A DNA stretch of 64,000 nt from Pseudalkalibacillus hwajinpoensis (lineage in GTDB: Bacteria; Bacillota; Bacilli; Bacillales; Guptibacillaceae), in contig NZ_CP156674.1 in the NCBI RefSeq assembly GCF_039851965.1, forward strand, positions 124,001 to 188,000, written 5' to 3'. Of this stretch, positions 26,665 to 36,160 are shown piece after piece. Positions within the stretch are counted from its first letter, which is position 1; each line of letters starts with the position of its first letter. The translations under genes and the position numbers were made by a program. The notes beneath the pieces were generated by a model. The model was not told where the DNA came from. It saw only the letters and a list, made by a program, of their open reading frames with translations, and did not search any database.

Positions 26665-27081
26665 TTATTTAGGATTGATTACTTTGAACGTGCCACTTCC
26701 TTTAGCCAGAAGCTTACCGTTTTCATCAAGGACGATGCCTTCACCCATTTTGGTTCGTTTTCCTTCTCCATAAATGAGCGCTTTTGCGATGATTTTCCCA
26801 CCAGAAATTGGTGCTACATAATTAATTGTTAAATTAATCGTTATGACAGGACTTCCTATCATAGAGCGCATTTTCAGGCTAATGATGTTATCGATCATTG
26901 TTGCGTATACCCCGCCATGTAGACTCCCGTGAGTGTTTAATAGCTTTGTTTCAATGGGCAGCTCCAAAATCACTTCATCTTCAGTAAGGGAAGTTAATTC
27001 AAAACCTAAAAGGTTGAAAAAAGGGCTTGTCTCAAAATCATTTCTAACACTCTCGTAAATAGTATTTGAATTTGCCTCCAT
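26665..27081 (-). CDS. PaaI-family hotdog thioesterase
   Basis: A 138-residue hotdog-fold acyl-CoA thioesterase. The motif THGSLHGGVYATMIDN (about residues 50-65) is the PaaI/YbgC-like active-site segment. It probably hydrolyses dead-end or unproductive CoA thioesters and frees CoA, as PaaI does in phenylacetate degradation. The gene begins directly after the enoyl-CoA hydratase stop codon (TAG-ATG), so the pair is coupled. Its presence hints that the pathway handles unusual, possibly aryl or branched, acyl-CoAs. Confidence 0.9.
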   Translation of the reverse strand: MEANSNTIYESVRNDFETSPFFNLLGFELTSLTEDEVILELPIETKLLNTHGSLHGGVYATMIDNIISLKMRSMIGSPVITINLTINYVAPISGGKIIAKALIYGEGKRTKMGEGIVLDENGKLLAKGSGTFKVINPK

Positions 27082-27855
27082 CTATTTACCTTGAAAAACT
27101 GGCTTTCTTTTCTCAAGAAAAGCTCTAGTTCCTTCGTTTTTGTCTTCTGATGCGAAAAGAATTGCCTGTGACAGCTTCTCGATTAGTAATCCAGTTTTCA
27201 TATCTGTATCAGCGCCCATGTTAACTGCGAGTTTAGCCATCATAACGGCCATTGGCCCTTTACTAATAATTTGCTTGGCGACTACAACTGCTTTTTCTTT
27301 TAAAAGCGAAATTTCTACGCTCTCAGTAATGAGACCGATTGCAACTGCTTCTTCAGACGAAATAATTTTCCCTGTTAAGATCATTTCAAGTGCTTTTCCT
27401 CTACCGACAAGCCTTGTGAGACGCTGAGTGCCACCAGCACCAGGAATGATAGAAAGATTGAGTTCTGGTAACCCAAACTTTGCATGAGAAGCAGCGATTC
27501 GAATATCACATGCCATGGCAAGCTCGCATCCACCGCCTAGCGCATATCCATTTACCATCGCTATCGTCGGCTTGGAGTATCCTTCAATATAGTCATAAAC
27601 TTCCTGCATACTACCTGATTTGAATGCATCGTACATTGTTTTCTTTTCTAACTGAGAAATATCAGCACCAGCTGCAAAAGATTTTTCACCTTCACCTGTG
27701 ATAACGACACATTTAACCTCATCCTGTTTTTCAAGCTTTTCAAGAGTATCTTTTATTTCTGTTAATGTTTCTTTGTTTAGAGCATTTCTTATTTCTGGTC
27801 TATTAATTGATAGAAAAGCTATATGATCTTCACTAGTTACTAGAATATTGTTCAT
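27082..27855 (-). CDS. Enoyl-CoA hydratase
   Basis: A 257-residue crotonase. The oxyanion-hole segments AAGADISQL near residue 60 and GYALGGGCELAMACDIRIA near residue 105 are complete, followed by LPELNLSIIPGAGGTQRLTRLVG, which contains one catalytic Glu. It hydrates 2-enoyl-CoA to 3-hydroxyacyl-CoA. Good RBS (GAAAGGAGATTTTCC). It is directly followed by the thioesterase and preceded by a hydroxyacyl-CoA dehydrogenase, the substrate order of beta-oxidation. Confidence 0.95.
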   Translation of the reverse strand: MNNILVTSEDHIAFLSINRPEIRNALNKETLTEIKDTLEKLEKQDEVKCVVITGEGEKSFAAGADISQLEKKTMYDAFKSGSMQEVYDYIEGYSKPTIAMVNGYALGGGCELAMACDIRIAASHAKFGLPELNLSIIPGAGGTQRLTRLVGRGKALEMILTGKIISSEEAVAIGLITESVEISLLKEKAVVVAKQIISKGPMAVMMAKLAVNMGADTDMKTGLLIEKLSQAILFASEDKNEGTRAFLEKRKPVFQGK

Positions 27856-27872
27856 GGAAAATCTCCTTTCAT

Positions 27873-28739
27873 CTAAGATTGATAGCTATAAAATCCTTTG
27901 CCTGTTTTTCTGCCAAGTTCTCCTTTGTTTACTTTCTCTTCTACTATTCGAGCTGGTCGATCTGCTTCATTTCCCGATTCTTCAAACCTCTGTTTGCGGA
28001 CGTAATAGTTTACGTCAATACCGGTGAGGTCCATCAATGCAAATGGACCAATTGGGTGATTTAGAGCTTTTGTACATACTAGGTCAATTTCTTCATGACT
28101 TGCGTAACCGTTTTCAAGTAAAAAAACAGCCTCATCCATTAATTTCCCTAGGATTCTGTTCGCTACAAACCCAGAAATTTCTTTTTGTAAAAGGACTGGT
28201 GTTTTCTGAATGGATTCCACAAATTGAATGGCTTTGGTTGCTGTCTTCTCTGAGGTATGGGGTCCTTTCACCACTTCTACTAAATCCATAACGAGCGCCG
28301 GATTGAAGAAATGAATGTTGCATATGGCCTCTGGACGATGGGTTGCATCTGAAATCTTTGAACTTACGATTGTAGAGCTGTTCGTCGCGAAAATGCAGTG
28401 TTTGGGACAGATCTGATCAAGCTTAGCGAATAATTCTCTCTTAACGTCTAGCTTTTCAATGACTGCTTCGATGACTAGATCTACTTCTTTTAAATCATTA
28501 AGTGAAGTACTTATGGTTATCATCTGGAATGCTTGTTCAACCTCATCACTTGTAAGTTTACCTTTACTAATCCTTCGATTCATGTGTCCTTGAAGAGAAC
28601 CTATTGCCTTGTTTAGACATTCCCCTTCAATATCATGTAATACAACAGGATAACCAGCAAGGGCACAAACCATTGCAATCTGGGAACCCATTGTTCCTGA
28701 ACCAATTACCCCAACCCTGTCTATGCTCTCATTACTCAT
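27873..28739 (-). CDS. 3-hydroxyacyl-CoA dehydrogenase (second copy)
   Basis: A 288-residue NAD-dependent dehydrogenase. It has GVIGSGTMGSQIAMV near residue 8, the catalytic His in CNIHFFNPALVMDLVEVV and NHPIGPFALMDLTGID in the C-terminal domain. The start is the ATG at 28739, behind GGAGGTATGGCAT; it overlaps the last codons of the CoA ligase gene (ATGAGTAA). A frame open to 28781 is an extension into that gene. It differs enough from the copy at 25767-26618 to be a separate lineage, perhaps for branched or aryl substrates; the true substrate is unknown. Confidence 0.94.
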   Translation of the reverse strand: MSNESIDRVGVIGSGTMGSQIAMVCALAGYPVVLHDIEGECLNKAIGSLQGHMNRRISKGKLTSDEVEQAFQMITISTSLNDLKEVDLVIEAVIEKLDVKRELFAKLDQICPKHCIFATNSSTIVSSKISDATHRPEAICNIHFFNPALVMDLVEVVKGPHTSEKTATKAIQFVESIQKTPVLLQKEISGFVANRILGKLMDEAVFLLENGYASHEEIDLVCTKALNHPIGPFALMDLTGIDVNYYVRKQRFEESGNEADRPARIVEEKVNKGELGRKTGKGFYSYQS

Positions 28740-30363
28740 ATGCCATACCTCCGGTTTTCTTTGAAGACTCTTCCTTAACAAGGATCCGTTTCAGTAATTT
28801 TCCAACAGTATTGCGTGGCAAAGATGCTCTTATTTCTAATTCTTTAGGAACTTTATAGCGAGTTAAGTTTTCGTAGCAATAGTTAATTAAATCTTTTTCA
28901 GAGATACAAGAATCGTTAACAACGACAAATGCTTTCACTCTTTCTCCACTATATTCGTGTGGGATTCCAATTACTGCAGCTTCTTTAACAGATGGGTGAT
29001 CATAAAGAATACTTTCAATTTCCTGAGGATACACATTAAACCCACCTGTAATAATCATTTCCTTTTTACGTCCGACAATATAGAAGTACCCATCTTTATC
29101 CATCGTGGCTAGATCACCAGTAAATAGCCATCCATCGTTTAAGTTCTTACTCGTTTCTTCTGGTTTGTTCCAGTAGCCCTTCATGACTTGAGGTCCTTTT
29201 ATAGCGAGTTCTCCTACACTACCAATGGGGAGTTCATTTCTCTCTTCATCAACGATTCGGCTGTCTGTTCCGGGAAAAGGGATTCCGATGCTGCCGATTT
29301 TCCTTTCACCAAATGGTGGATTCCGATGTGTGGAAGGAGATGTTTCTGACATGCCAAACCCCTCTCCAATAACAGCACCTGTTAATTCCTCAAAGCGATT
29401 AATGACTTCGATCGGAAGTGGAGCGGAACCGCTCGAGCAAAACTTAAAGCAACTAAGTTCATACTCATGCACGTCAGGGTGATTGACGAATGCATTATAC
29501 ATTGTCGGCACTCCGGGAAAGAAAGTCGGCTGGTATCGCTTGATGATTCGCATCACGACGTTCACCTCAAATTTAGGAATGATGATATTAGTTGCTCCGA
29601 TGTGAATGCTTAAATTCATTCCACTTGTCATCGCATAAACGTGATAAAGAGGTGTTGCTGTTAATGTCACTTCCTCACCCATTTTCATTTTTGATCCATA
29701 CATAAGAAAGCTCTGAATCACGTTTGAAACAAGGTTATAGTGTGTCAGCATCGCTCCTTTCATTTTTCCTGTTGTTCCGCCGGTAAATTGAATCACAGCA
29801 ACATCTTCCCTGGCTTTAATTGGAACAACGTCAATAGGAGTGTTTTCTTCTCCAATTAGCTTTTCAATCAGCTGCGCATTCGGCAAATGTATGGGGATAT
29901 CCTGGTCTGTAATAAATAACTGTTTGTAAGAATAGCTCTTCATTACTTTTTGAACTTTATCCATGTATTGGCTTTCTGTCACAAGATAAGATAACTGCAC
30001 TTCTTGTGATATTTCTTCAATTTCCCTGGGCATATACAAGGGGTTAATCTGGACAACAGTAGCTCCTAATTTAAGCGCAGCATAATAGGCAAACACATAC
30101 ATAGGCTGATTCGATAACATAAGGCCGATCCGTTCGCTTTTTTTAATTCCCATCTGGTTCCAGGAAGATGCCAGTCGATCAACTTTATCCAATAGTTGAG
30201 AGTAAGTGATTTCCTGATCCTGAAAACGGATAGCTATTTTAGCTTCGTGTTTTTTTACACTATCGCTTAATAAGGTGTAAACAGAACACTCGGGGAATGA
30301 TTGATAAGTGTTCATGATTTCCGGATAAAAACGGTACCATGGTCGATTGATAAGCTTTTCCAC
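28732..30363 (-). CDS. Acyl-CoA ligase (AMP-forming)
   Basis: A 543-residue ANL-superfamily ligase. The P-loop QFTGGTTGKMKGAML is near residue 170; GEGFGMSETSP, GWLFTGDLATMDKDGYF and GRKKEMIITGGFNVYPQEIE follow, and the C-terminal domain keeps the catalytic Lys region (PRNTVGKLLKR). It activates the carboxylate brought in by the TRAP system to its CoA thioester, committing it to the beta-oxidation enzymes downstream. I take the GTG at 30363 as start, 8 nt after AAAGGTGG; a GTG at 30375 lies within that ribosome site. Sequence alone does not separate long-chain, medium-chain or aryl acids. Confidence 0.93.
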   Translation of the reverse strand: MEKLINRPWYRFYPEIMNTYQSFPECSVYTLLSDSVKKHEAKIAIRFQDQEITYSQLLDKVDRLASSWNQMGIKKSERIGLMLSNQPMYVFAYYAALKLGATVVQINPLYMPREIEEISQEVQLSYLVTESQYMDKVQKVMKSYSYKQLFITDQDIPIHLPNAQLIEKLIGEENTPIDVVPIKAREDVAVIQFTGGTTGKMKGAMLTHYNLVSNVIQSFLMYGSKMKMGEEVTLTATPLYHVYAMTSGMNLSIHIGATNIIIPKFEVNVVMRIIKRYQPTFFPGVPTMYNAFVNHPDVHEYELSCFKFCSSGSAPLPIEVINRFEELTGAVIGEGFGMSETSPSTHRNPPFGERKIGSIGIPFPGTDSRIVDEERNELPIGSVGELAIKGPQVMKGYWNKPEETSKNLNDGWLFTGDLATMDKDGYFYIVGRKKEMIITGGFNVYPQEIESILYDHPSVKEAAVIGIPHEYSGERVKAFVVVNDSCISEKDLINYCYENLTRYKVPKELEIRASLPRNTVGKLLKRILVKEESSKKTGGMAYE

Positions 30364-30401
30364 GCTCAGTCCCACCTTTAAGAAGTTCTCTACTGTTTCT
30401 T

Positions 30402-31403
30402 CTACTCAATGATTCCTTCTTCTTCGTAATATCTTTTTGCACCGGGATGGAGTGTCTCAGGGTCAATCCCGTCTAAAGCGGTATCCAGAGTGAAGTTCTT
30501 TGCTCTTTGTGGGATTTGATCTTCAAATGGCTCCTGATTTTCCCAGAATACTTTTGTTAAGTTATAGACGTATTCCTCTGGTAGATCTGAACGTACACTG
30601 AACATGGCTACAAGTGTATATGTCGGGATCTCTTCTTCTAATCCTTTATAAGTCCCTGCGGGGAGATTGTCGTATGAGATACCCAATCCCTTTTCACTTA
30701 TCCCTTTTAGCTTTTCTTCATCAATTGGGATCACCTTTATTGGTTTCGTTACTTCGATTTCCTGGAGTGAGGTTACTTGAGGTGCACCTCCACCAACAAA
30801 AACATCAACGATTCCATCCTTCAGCATTGAGGCACCGTCGGAATAGTTTCCATAAGAAATCTTTCCTCCTGCTTCTTCAATAGACTTCTCATCAATGCCG
30901 TATTCCTCCATCATTCTCCAGAAGGCGACTGGACCCCCGCCGCCTTTCGGACCTAAAAAGATGTGTTTATCCACAATATCTTCAATACTAGTAATCTCAT
31001 CATTATCAGCAAGAGTTGCGATAGTCTGATAGACCGGATATAGAGATGCAAGTCCAGTTACCTGGTCCAGCTTTTCATCGAAGCTCCCAGTCCCTTTAAT
31101 CGCATCTGCAAAGTCAGATGTATAATGGATTCCAAATTGGATATCACCAATTTGGAGGGCTTTCAGATTTGATGTACTCCCCCCCTCAATTTGGGAAACA
31201 TTTAGACTTGAAAAGTGGTCCATGTAAAGTTCTGAAAGAGCAGTGGTAATTGGATACCACCCCGATCCCATTGGACCGGATCCAACTTTTAAGAACTTAT
31301 CAGGTGCCTCTATCCCTTCACCATCACCAGAAGCACTATTGCCACAGGCAGTTACTATGATTAGTGTAAGCGTTATCAATAAACTAATTAATGATTTACG
31401 CAT
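30402..31403 (-). CDS. TAXI-family TRAP transporter solute-binding lipoprotein
   Basis: A 333-residue secreted receptor. The signal peptide (RKSLISLLITLTLIIVTAC) ends in a lipobox with C20, so it is a lipoprotein on the outer face of the membrane. The mature protein has SGPMGSGWYPITTALSELY and IQFGIHYTSDFADAIKG, typical of TAXI (TRAP-associated extracytoplasmic immunogenic) proteins, which bind carboxylates such as glutamate or 2-oxo acids. The ATG at 31403 has AAAAGGAGG upstream. It is 13 nt after the fused permease. Ligand unknown; the operon implies a carboxylic acid that is then CoA-activated. Confidence 0.92.
   Translation of the reverse strand: MRKSLISLLITLTLIIVTACGNSASGDGEGIEAPDKFLKVGSGPMGSGWYPITTALSELYMDHFSSLNVSQIEGGSTSNLKALQIGDIQFGIHYTSDFADAIKGTGSFDEKLDQVTGLASLYPVYQTIATLADNDEITSIEDIVDKHIFLGPKGGGGPVAFWRMMEEYGIDEKSIEEAGGKISYGNYSDGASMLKDGIVDVFVGGGAPQVTSLQEIEVTKPIKVIPIDEEKLKGISEKGLGISYDNLPAGTYKGLEEEIPTYTLVAMFSVRSDLPEEYVYNLTKVFWENQEPFEDQIPQRAKNFTLDTALDGIDPETLHPGAKRYYEEEGIIE
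31365..31378. promoter_or_regulatory. Candidate cre (CcpA) site inside the TAXI gene
   Basis: TGTAAGCGTTATCA matches the core of the cre consensus (WTGNAARCGNWWWCAW) except for the first flanking base. It lies near the 5' end of the TAXI coding sequence, where CcpA could block elongation when glucose is present. Confidence 0.45.
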
Positions 31404-31416
31404 TGAAATCCTCCTT

Positions 31417-33384
31417 TTATCCACTTATTTCTTGTGGTGAGCTTTTACTCACACGTTGTGATCTCTGCCAGATGAAAGTGAAACTGACAAGCACAAGTCC
31501 TGTGAGGTCTCCGATTATCCCTGGCATTACTAGCAAAATAGCACTAATAAATAAAATCACTCGTTTGAGCGGAGTTACATGTCCAAACCAGTATCCTTCG
31601 ACAGCACCTGCAAAAAGAACACAGCTGATTGCTGCAGAGATCAATGCTGTCACAATGGCAGGAATATCACCGCCCTGAAGAAGTAGTTCTGGATTATAAA
31701 CAAATACGAATGGTACAAAAAATCCTCCTAGTGCAATTCGGATGGCGTAGAATGCTGTTGAAGAAGGATTCGATCCTGCAATTCCAGCAGTCGTATATGC
31801 GGTTATTGCTACAGGTGGTGTTAGCCCTGACATCACTCCAAAGTAAAATACGAACATGTGAGCTGCAACAATATTAACGTTCATCTCTACTAATGCGGGT
31901 ACCCCTAAAACGGCTAGGATGACATAGGCTGAAACCGTTGGCATACCCATTCCAAGAATAATGGAGGCAATTGCTAACATGATGAGGAGAACGAATAATT
32001 GGCCACCTGCTGTATCGATCATAAACCTTGAGAAAGTAAGTCCAAGCCCCGTGAGTGATACTGCCCCAACAATGATACCTGCTGTCGCACAAGCTGATAT
32101 GACAGCAAGGGCGCTTTTTGCTCCATTTTCCAGTGATGCAAGAATATCGAGTAGATTCATTCTAGTCATCTTTCTGATCCAACTTAATAAAATCGTTGCG
32201 ATGATACCGTAAAATCCTGCTTTCATGGGACTAAACCCATCGATCATTAAATAAATAATCATGACGATTGGAAGGAATAAATATCCCTGTTTGAGAAGAA
32301 CCATCTTAGGATCGGGAAGCTGTTCTTTAGGAATGCCTTCCATCTGTAAGCGTTTCGCATGGTAGTAGACAATAAACCCGGCTATGAGAAAGTAGATGAT
32401 TGCTGGAATTAAGGCATATAACGCTAGCGTGATATAGGGAATCCCTGTTGTTTCAGCCATAATAAAAACCGAAGCGCCCATAATAGGCGGCATGATTTGT
32501 CCACCCTGTGAAGCCACTGCTTCCACTGCTGCAGCGAATCGTTTGCTATAACCGAGTTTCTTCATTAATGGAATGGTAAAAGAACCAGTAACAGCTGCAT
32601 TTGCCGCTCCATTTCCGGTAATAGTAGCAACCATTGCGCTTGCTCCAACGGCCGATAATGCCGGTCCACCTGCGCGATTCCCGAGTGCACCAAAAGCAAA
32701 ATTCGTAAAAAATTGCCCTCCACCTGACCTCATTAAAAATGCCCCGAAAATGACAAACAAGATTAAGACCGTTGAGCTGATATAGATCGGTGCACTGAAT
32801 ATCCCCAGAGTCCCATTAAACATTTGATCTACCATTTTTCCATATCTCACCCCTGGATGAGCAAGAGCGCCTGGAAAGTAAGGTCCAAAAAATATGTAGC
32901 CAATAAAAAACAATCCGATACATGCCATGAGGAACCCATTCGTTCTTCTCGTTGCTTCAAGTACTAATCCTATGAAAAAGCTACCAAGAATGATGTCAGA
33001 CAAATTTGGATTACCCTGTCTACTTAGTATCGCATCTCCTTGGAAAAGGATAAATCCCGATTCAATTAAGGTGATTATCACAAATAATAAATCAATTGCT
33101 CCGAACTTACTTCCCTTTTTAAAAGGGAAAATTAGAAAGATTAATAGGAGAGCCCAGACGACATGTATACTTCTTTGCTGCCAGGACGACAGTGTTCCAA
33201 ACCCTGCCGTATAAATATGAAAGAAAGACAATCCAATTGCCAGTAGTGACGTTAAGACAATGAGAATTCTAGCAAAGTTCCAATTCTCTTTACGTGATAA
33301 CCAGATTTCTTCAATAAATGCTGGACGGTCTTTAATCGTGGTATCAATCTTTTGAACAGGATTACCAGATTGACTATTACTCAA
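31417..33384 (-). CDS. TRAP transporter fused 4TM/12TM permease
   Basis: A 655-residue membrane protein joining the small DctQ-like (first about 200 residues) and large DctM-like parts, the usual form of TAXI-type TRAP systems. Conserved stretches in the DctM part include ASAMVATITGNGAANAAVTG, GGQIMPPIMGASVFIMAE, GMGMPTVSAYVILAVLG and FYFGVMSGLTPPVAI. It imports organic acids driven by Na+ or H+ gradients. It starts with TTG (33384), 9 nt after AAAGGAG, and is followed by the TAXI receptor gene. Confidence 0.93.
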   Translation of the reverse strand: MSNSQSGNPVQKIDTTIKDRPAFIEEIWLSRKENWNFARILIVLTSLLAIGLSFFHIYTAGFGTLSSWQQRSIHVVWALLLIFLIFPFKKGSKFGAIDLLFVIITLIESGFILFQGDAILSRQGNPNLSDIILGSFFIGLVLEATRRTNGFLMACIGLFFIGYIFFGPYFPGALAHPGVRYGKMVDQMFNGTLGIFSAPIYISSTVLILFVIFGAFLMRSGGGQFFTNFAFGALGNRAGGPALSAVGASAMVATITGNGAANAAVTGSFTIPLMKKLGYSKRFAAAVEAVASQGGQIMPPIMGASVFIMAETTGIPYITLALYALIPAIIYFLIAGFIVYYHAKRLQMEGIPKEQLPDPKMVLLKQGYLFLPIVMIIYLMIDGFSPMKAGFYGIIATILLSWIRKMTRMNLLDILASLENGAKSALAVISACATAGIIVGAVSLTGLGLTFSRFMIDTAGGQLFVLLIMLAIASIILGMGMPTVSAYVILAVLGVPALVEMNVNIVAAHMFVFYFGVMSGLTPPVAITAYTTAGIAGSNPSSTAFYAIRIALGGFFVPFVFVYNPELLLQGGDIPAIVTALISAAISCVLFAGAVEGYWFGHVTPLKRVILFISAILLVMPGIIGDLTGLVLVSFTFIWQRSQRVSKSSPQEISG

Positions 33385-33436
33385 TCGATTCAGCTCCTTT
33401 CTATGCCTTTAGAACGTCATTAAAAAGATTGATAGA

Positions 33437-34585
33437 TTAATTCTCATCTAAAATGTGTCTTGAGATAATCATGCGCTGAATTTCGCTTGTTCCCTCATAA
33501 ATCTTCGTAATTCTTGCATCTCTGTAAAACCTCTCTATAGGGTAGTCTGATACATAGCCCATTCCTCCATGTATTTGTACGGCTTTATCGGCAACGCGAT
33601 TAAAAACTTCTGATGCAAAGAGCTTTGCCATGGAAGCTTCTTTAATAACTTTCTTCCCATCATCAACTTTTTTAGCGGCCATAATGGTTAATGCTCTTGC
33701 TGCTTCGGTCTCAGTTGCCATATCAGCAAGCATCCATTGAATAGCCTGGTTCGATGAAATAGGTTTACCAAATTGGATCCGCTCTTTCGCATAACTTGCT
33801 GACATCTCAATTAATTTTTCACAGGAGCCTACTGCTCGGGCAGCAAGACCGATGCGACCCTCTCCAAGAATCTTAAGAGCTGATATGTACCCCATGCCTA
33901 CTTCACCAATAACGTTCTCTTCTGGCACTTCACAGTCTTCAAAAATGATCTGACAGGTATAGGAACCTTTCAGCCCCATTTTTTTATCTCGTTTTCCTAC
34001 AATTAAACCCGGGAAGTTTTTTTCCACTAGAAATGCGGTAATCCCGCCCTTTGCACCTTTGGATTTGTCAGTAGATGCTATGACAGTAAATACATCAGCA
34101 ACTGGACCGTTGGTAATAAAGTGCTTCATGCCGTTAAGAATCCACTTATCACCCTGTTTTACGGCATTAGTTGATAAATTTGTTGCATCTGAACCTGCTC
34201 CCGGCTCAGAAAGAGCAAAAGCAGCAATTTTATTTCCAGCAGCCATTTCCGGTAAGTACTTTTGTTTAAGAGATTCAGAAGCTAATTTAACTAGTCCGGT
34301 GCTTCCGATTCCTGTATGAGCACTAATTAATGAAACATAGCCATTATGGGTTCTTCCTAGCTGTTGAAGCACAACTGCTTTTCCTTCGGTGTTTAATCCA
34401 ATGCCTCCATATTCCTCTGGAATACTCATCCCGAAGAGACCGAGATCTTTCGCTTTTTCAATCAAATGATCTGGGATTGCGTCCTCGTCCTCAATTTGTT
34501 GTGCATAGGGTTCGATTTCATTCTCAACAAAGTTTCGAATCATTGTTTTCATTTGATGCAATTCATTAGATATAGTTGCAGGCAT
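33437..34585 (-). CDS. Acyl-CoA dehydrogenase (first gene of the TRAP/beta-oxidation operon)
   Basis: A 382-residue acyl-CoA dehydrogenase, closely similar in layout to the one at 24602-25750. It has ALSEPGAGSDATN, a VFTVIASTD FAD segment, KKMGLKGSYTCQIIFEDCEV and the C-terminal VQIHGGMGYVSDYPIERFY with IYEGTSEIQRM. The start is the ATG at 34585 with AAAGGAGGAACACG; an open frame to 34627 would run into the sigma-54 promoter. As first gene it is the most directly controlled by that promoter. Duplicated dehydrogenases in one operon suggest two oxidation rounds or two substrates. Confidence 0.95.
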   Translation of the reverse strand: MPATISNELHQMKTMIRNFVENEIEPYAQQIEDEDAIPDHLIEKAKDLGLFGMSIPEEYGGIGLNTEGKAVVLQQLGRTHNGYVSLISAHTGIGSTGLVKLASESLKQKYLPEMAAGNKIAAFALSEPGAGSDATNLSTNAVKQGDKWILNGMKHFITNGPVADVFTVIASTDKSKGAKGGITAFLVEKNFPGLIVGKRDKKMGLKGSYTCQIIFEDCEVPEENVIGEVGMGYISALKILGEGRIGLAARAVGSCEKLIEMSASYAKERIQFGKPISSNQAIQWMLADMATETEAARALTIMAAKKVDDGKKVIKEASMAKLFASEVFNRVADKAVQIHGGMGYVSDYPIERFYRDARITKIYEGTSEIQRMIISRHILDEN

Positions 34586-34622
34586 AGACGTGTTCCTCCT
34601 TTGTTTTGTTATCTTTGTAATA

Positions 34623-34638
34623 TGCAAGTTCTATGCCA
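34623..34638 (-). promoter_or_regulatory. Sigma-54 (-24/-12) promoter of the beta-oxidation operon
   Basis: On the minus strand TGGCATAGAACTTGCA has the invariant GG and GC separated by exactly 10 nt (consensus TGGCAC-N5-TTGCA). It lies about 38 nt before the ATG of the first gene and downstream of the terminator of the previous operon. Confidence 0.8.
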
Positions 34639-34717
34639 ATGCTGGTGAACTGATAAAATCTGAATTTTTCACTTTTCTATTTACAATATTATGAAAATAG
34701 TTGTCCAAAAAAGCGAA

Positions 34718-34762
34718 AAAGCAATACAAAAATGAATCATTGATTCAATTTTGCATTGCTTT
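34718..34762 (-). terminator. Terminator of the reductase/permease operon
   Basis: A long interrupted stem: AAAGCAAT (34718-34725) pairs with ATTGCTTT (34755-34762), CAAAA with TTTTG, and TGAATC with GATTCA around an ATT loop. On the minus strand it is followed by a T-rich run. The inner TGAATCAATGATTCA-type dyad could also bind the nearby enhancer protein. Confidence 0.8.
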
Positions 34763-34765
34763 CCG

Positions 34766-36160
34766 TTAAATTAAGTTAAATTGCTCTAAAACAGTTAAAT
34801 ACATCATAAAAAGGATAAATGAAATGATGCTATATGTTGCATTCCATTTTATTGAGATATTGAAAACCTTCTCTTTCATTTCATGTGCTAAGAGATGACT
34901 AACAGCTGTCATAGGAGAAATTGATGTAGCAATACCCCATGAGCCAAGTAATAACAATGCAAAAAACATAGGGCTCATTCCAACCTCTAAAGGGTTTAAG
35001 CTAGTGATATACACTGTGATTACCATAATAGGATGAAATCCACAAATACTTAGAATAATAACGCTAAGCGAAATGAAAATGGCCATCCCTATAGTAGAGG
35101 AGCCAAACCAGTTGTTTAAAAACTGTACAAGTTGTGCTCCAAAGCTCGTAGTTGCTATAGCGCCACTTAAAAATCCAGCAGTAAGAAAAAGGAGAACTTC
35201 ATTTTTAATGAGAGGTACAGTTACAAACAGATAATGAACTGATTCAATTATGAATTTTTTCCATTGATGATGTGAAACCATCCATATAAAGGGGTAAACG
35301 TATGCGATAAGGATAACCAGTGTAACCATAGATAGTGCTGTTAATTTATCTAATAGGAGTACAGAAGAAACAATAAGCAATAAGTAACAAAAGAGATCTA
35401 CTAAAGGGATCAAGTTGATGCTTTTCCTACCTTCATCTTTGTTTTCTAAGGATAAGCACTGTTGTTTAGCCTCCCGATTCATCGTAAGCTCTAATAGAAA
35501 ACTTATTGTAAAACTAATAAAGACAAAACCAAGTAGAAACGGCAATTCATTGATCCATTCAATTGGCAATTGACTGGTAACTAGTGCCATTGCTGCAAAA
35601 AACGGAGACCAAATAAGAGCAGTAGAGAAACCTCTCAGTAATGGACTCGCTTTCGCCCTTGCTGAAGTAACAGTTGGGTGAGCTTTACTTAGATAATAGA
35701 ATATGGTTACTGCTCCCACATTTAGAATCACTGCCATGATATGAGTAAACGTTTGTGTAAGAAGAAAAAAAGTAGTCGGATTTTTCATGTATCGCCCAAA
35801 GAATTGTTTTAATGCCTCAAGATAAACCTGCTGTTTAATTGGAATTCCAAGGAAGGGTACGCTTATAAAAAGAGCTACTAACGTTTGATTGATGGTAATA
35901 CTTTCTCTAATTGTGCGAAAGGGAACCTCATTTACGATGAAAATGAGTGCGGAAATAAGGATTAAGATAAGTAAAAATAAATTTAAACCACGCTTAACAA
36001 GCGGAAGTAGGATAATCATCATGCAGAGTAAATAAATGTCACTGATCGCATTTATCCATTTTGAATTAATAAATTGTTGAACTAGAAATAGAAAGGTTAT
36101 TGTGAGAAGCATGAAACCTAACAAACTGCGTTTGGATGATTTTTGAACAAATGAGTTCAT
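34766..36160 (-). CDS. Polytopic membrane protein, transporter-like, unidentified
   Basis: A 464-residue integral membrane protein with about 12 predicted hydrophobic segments and few charged loops; a single hydrophilic loop (NREAKQQCLSLENKDEGRK) lies near the middle. The segment GFHPIMVITVYITSLNPLEVGMSPMF and the helix pair around it recall ion-transporter superfamily permeases (DctM/GntP/CitT-like), but I cannot name the family. It overlaps the stop of the reductase gene as ATGA and shares its sigma-54 promoter, so it may move the substrate or product of that reductase. Function unknown. Confidence 0.7.
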   Translation of the reverse strand: MNSFVQKSSKRSLLGFMLLTITFLFLVQQFINSKWINAISDIYLLCMMIILLPLVKRGLNLFLLILILISALIFIVNEVPFRTIRESITINQTLVALFISVPFLGIPIKQQVYLEALKQFFGRYMKNPTTFFLLTQTFTHIMAVILNVGAVTIFYYLSKAHPTVTSARAKASPLLRGFSTALIWSPFFAAMALVTSQLPIEWINELPFLLGFVFISFTISFLLELTMNREAKQQCLSLENKDEGRKSINLIPLVDLFCYLLLIVSSVLLLDKLTALSMVTLVILIAYVYPFIWMVSHHQWKKFIIESVHYLFVTVPLIKNEVLLFLTAGFLSGAIATTSFGAQLVQFLNNWFGSSTIGMAIFISLSVIILSICGFHPIMVITVYITSLNPLEVGMSPMFFALLLLGSWGIATSISPMTAVSHLLAHEMKEKVFNISIKWNATYSIISFILFMMYLTVLEQFNLI

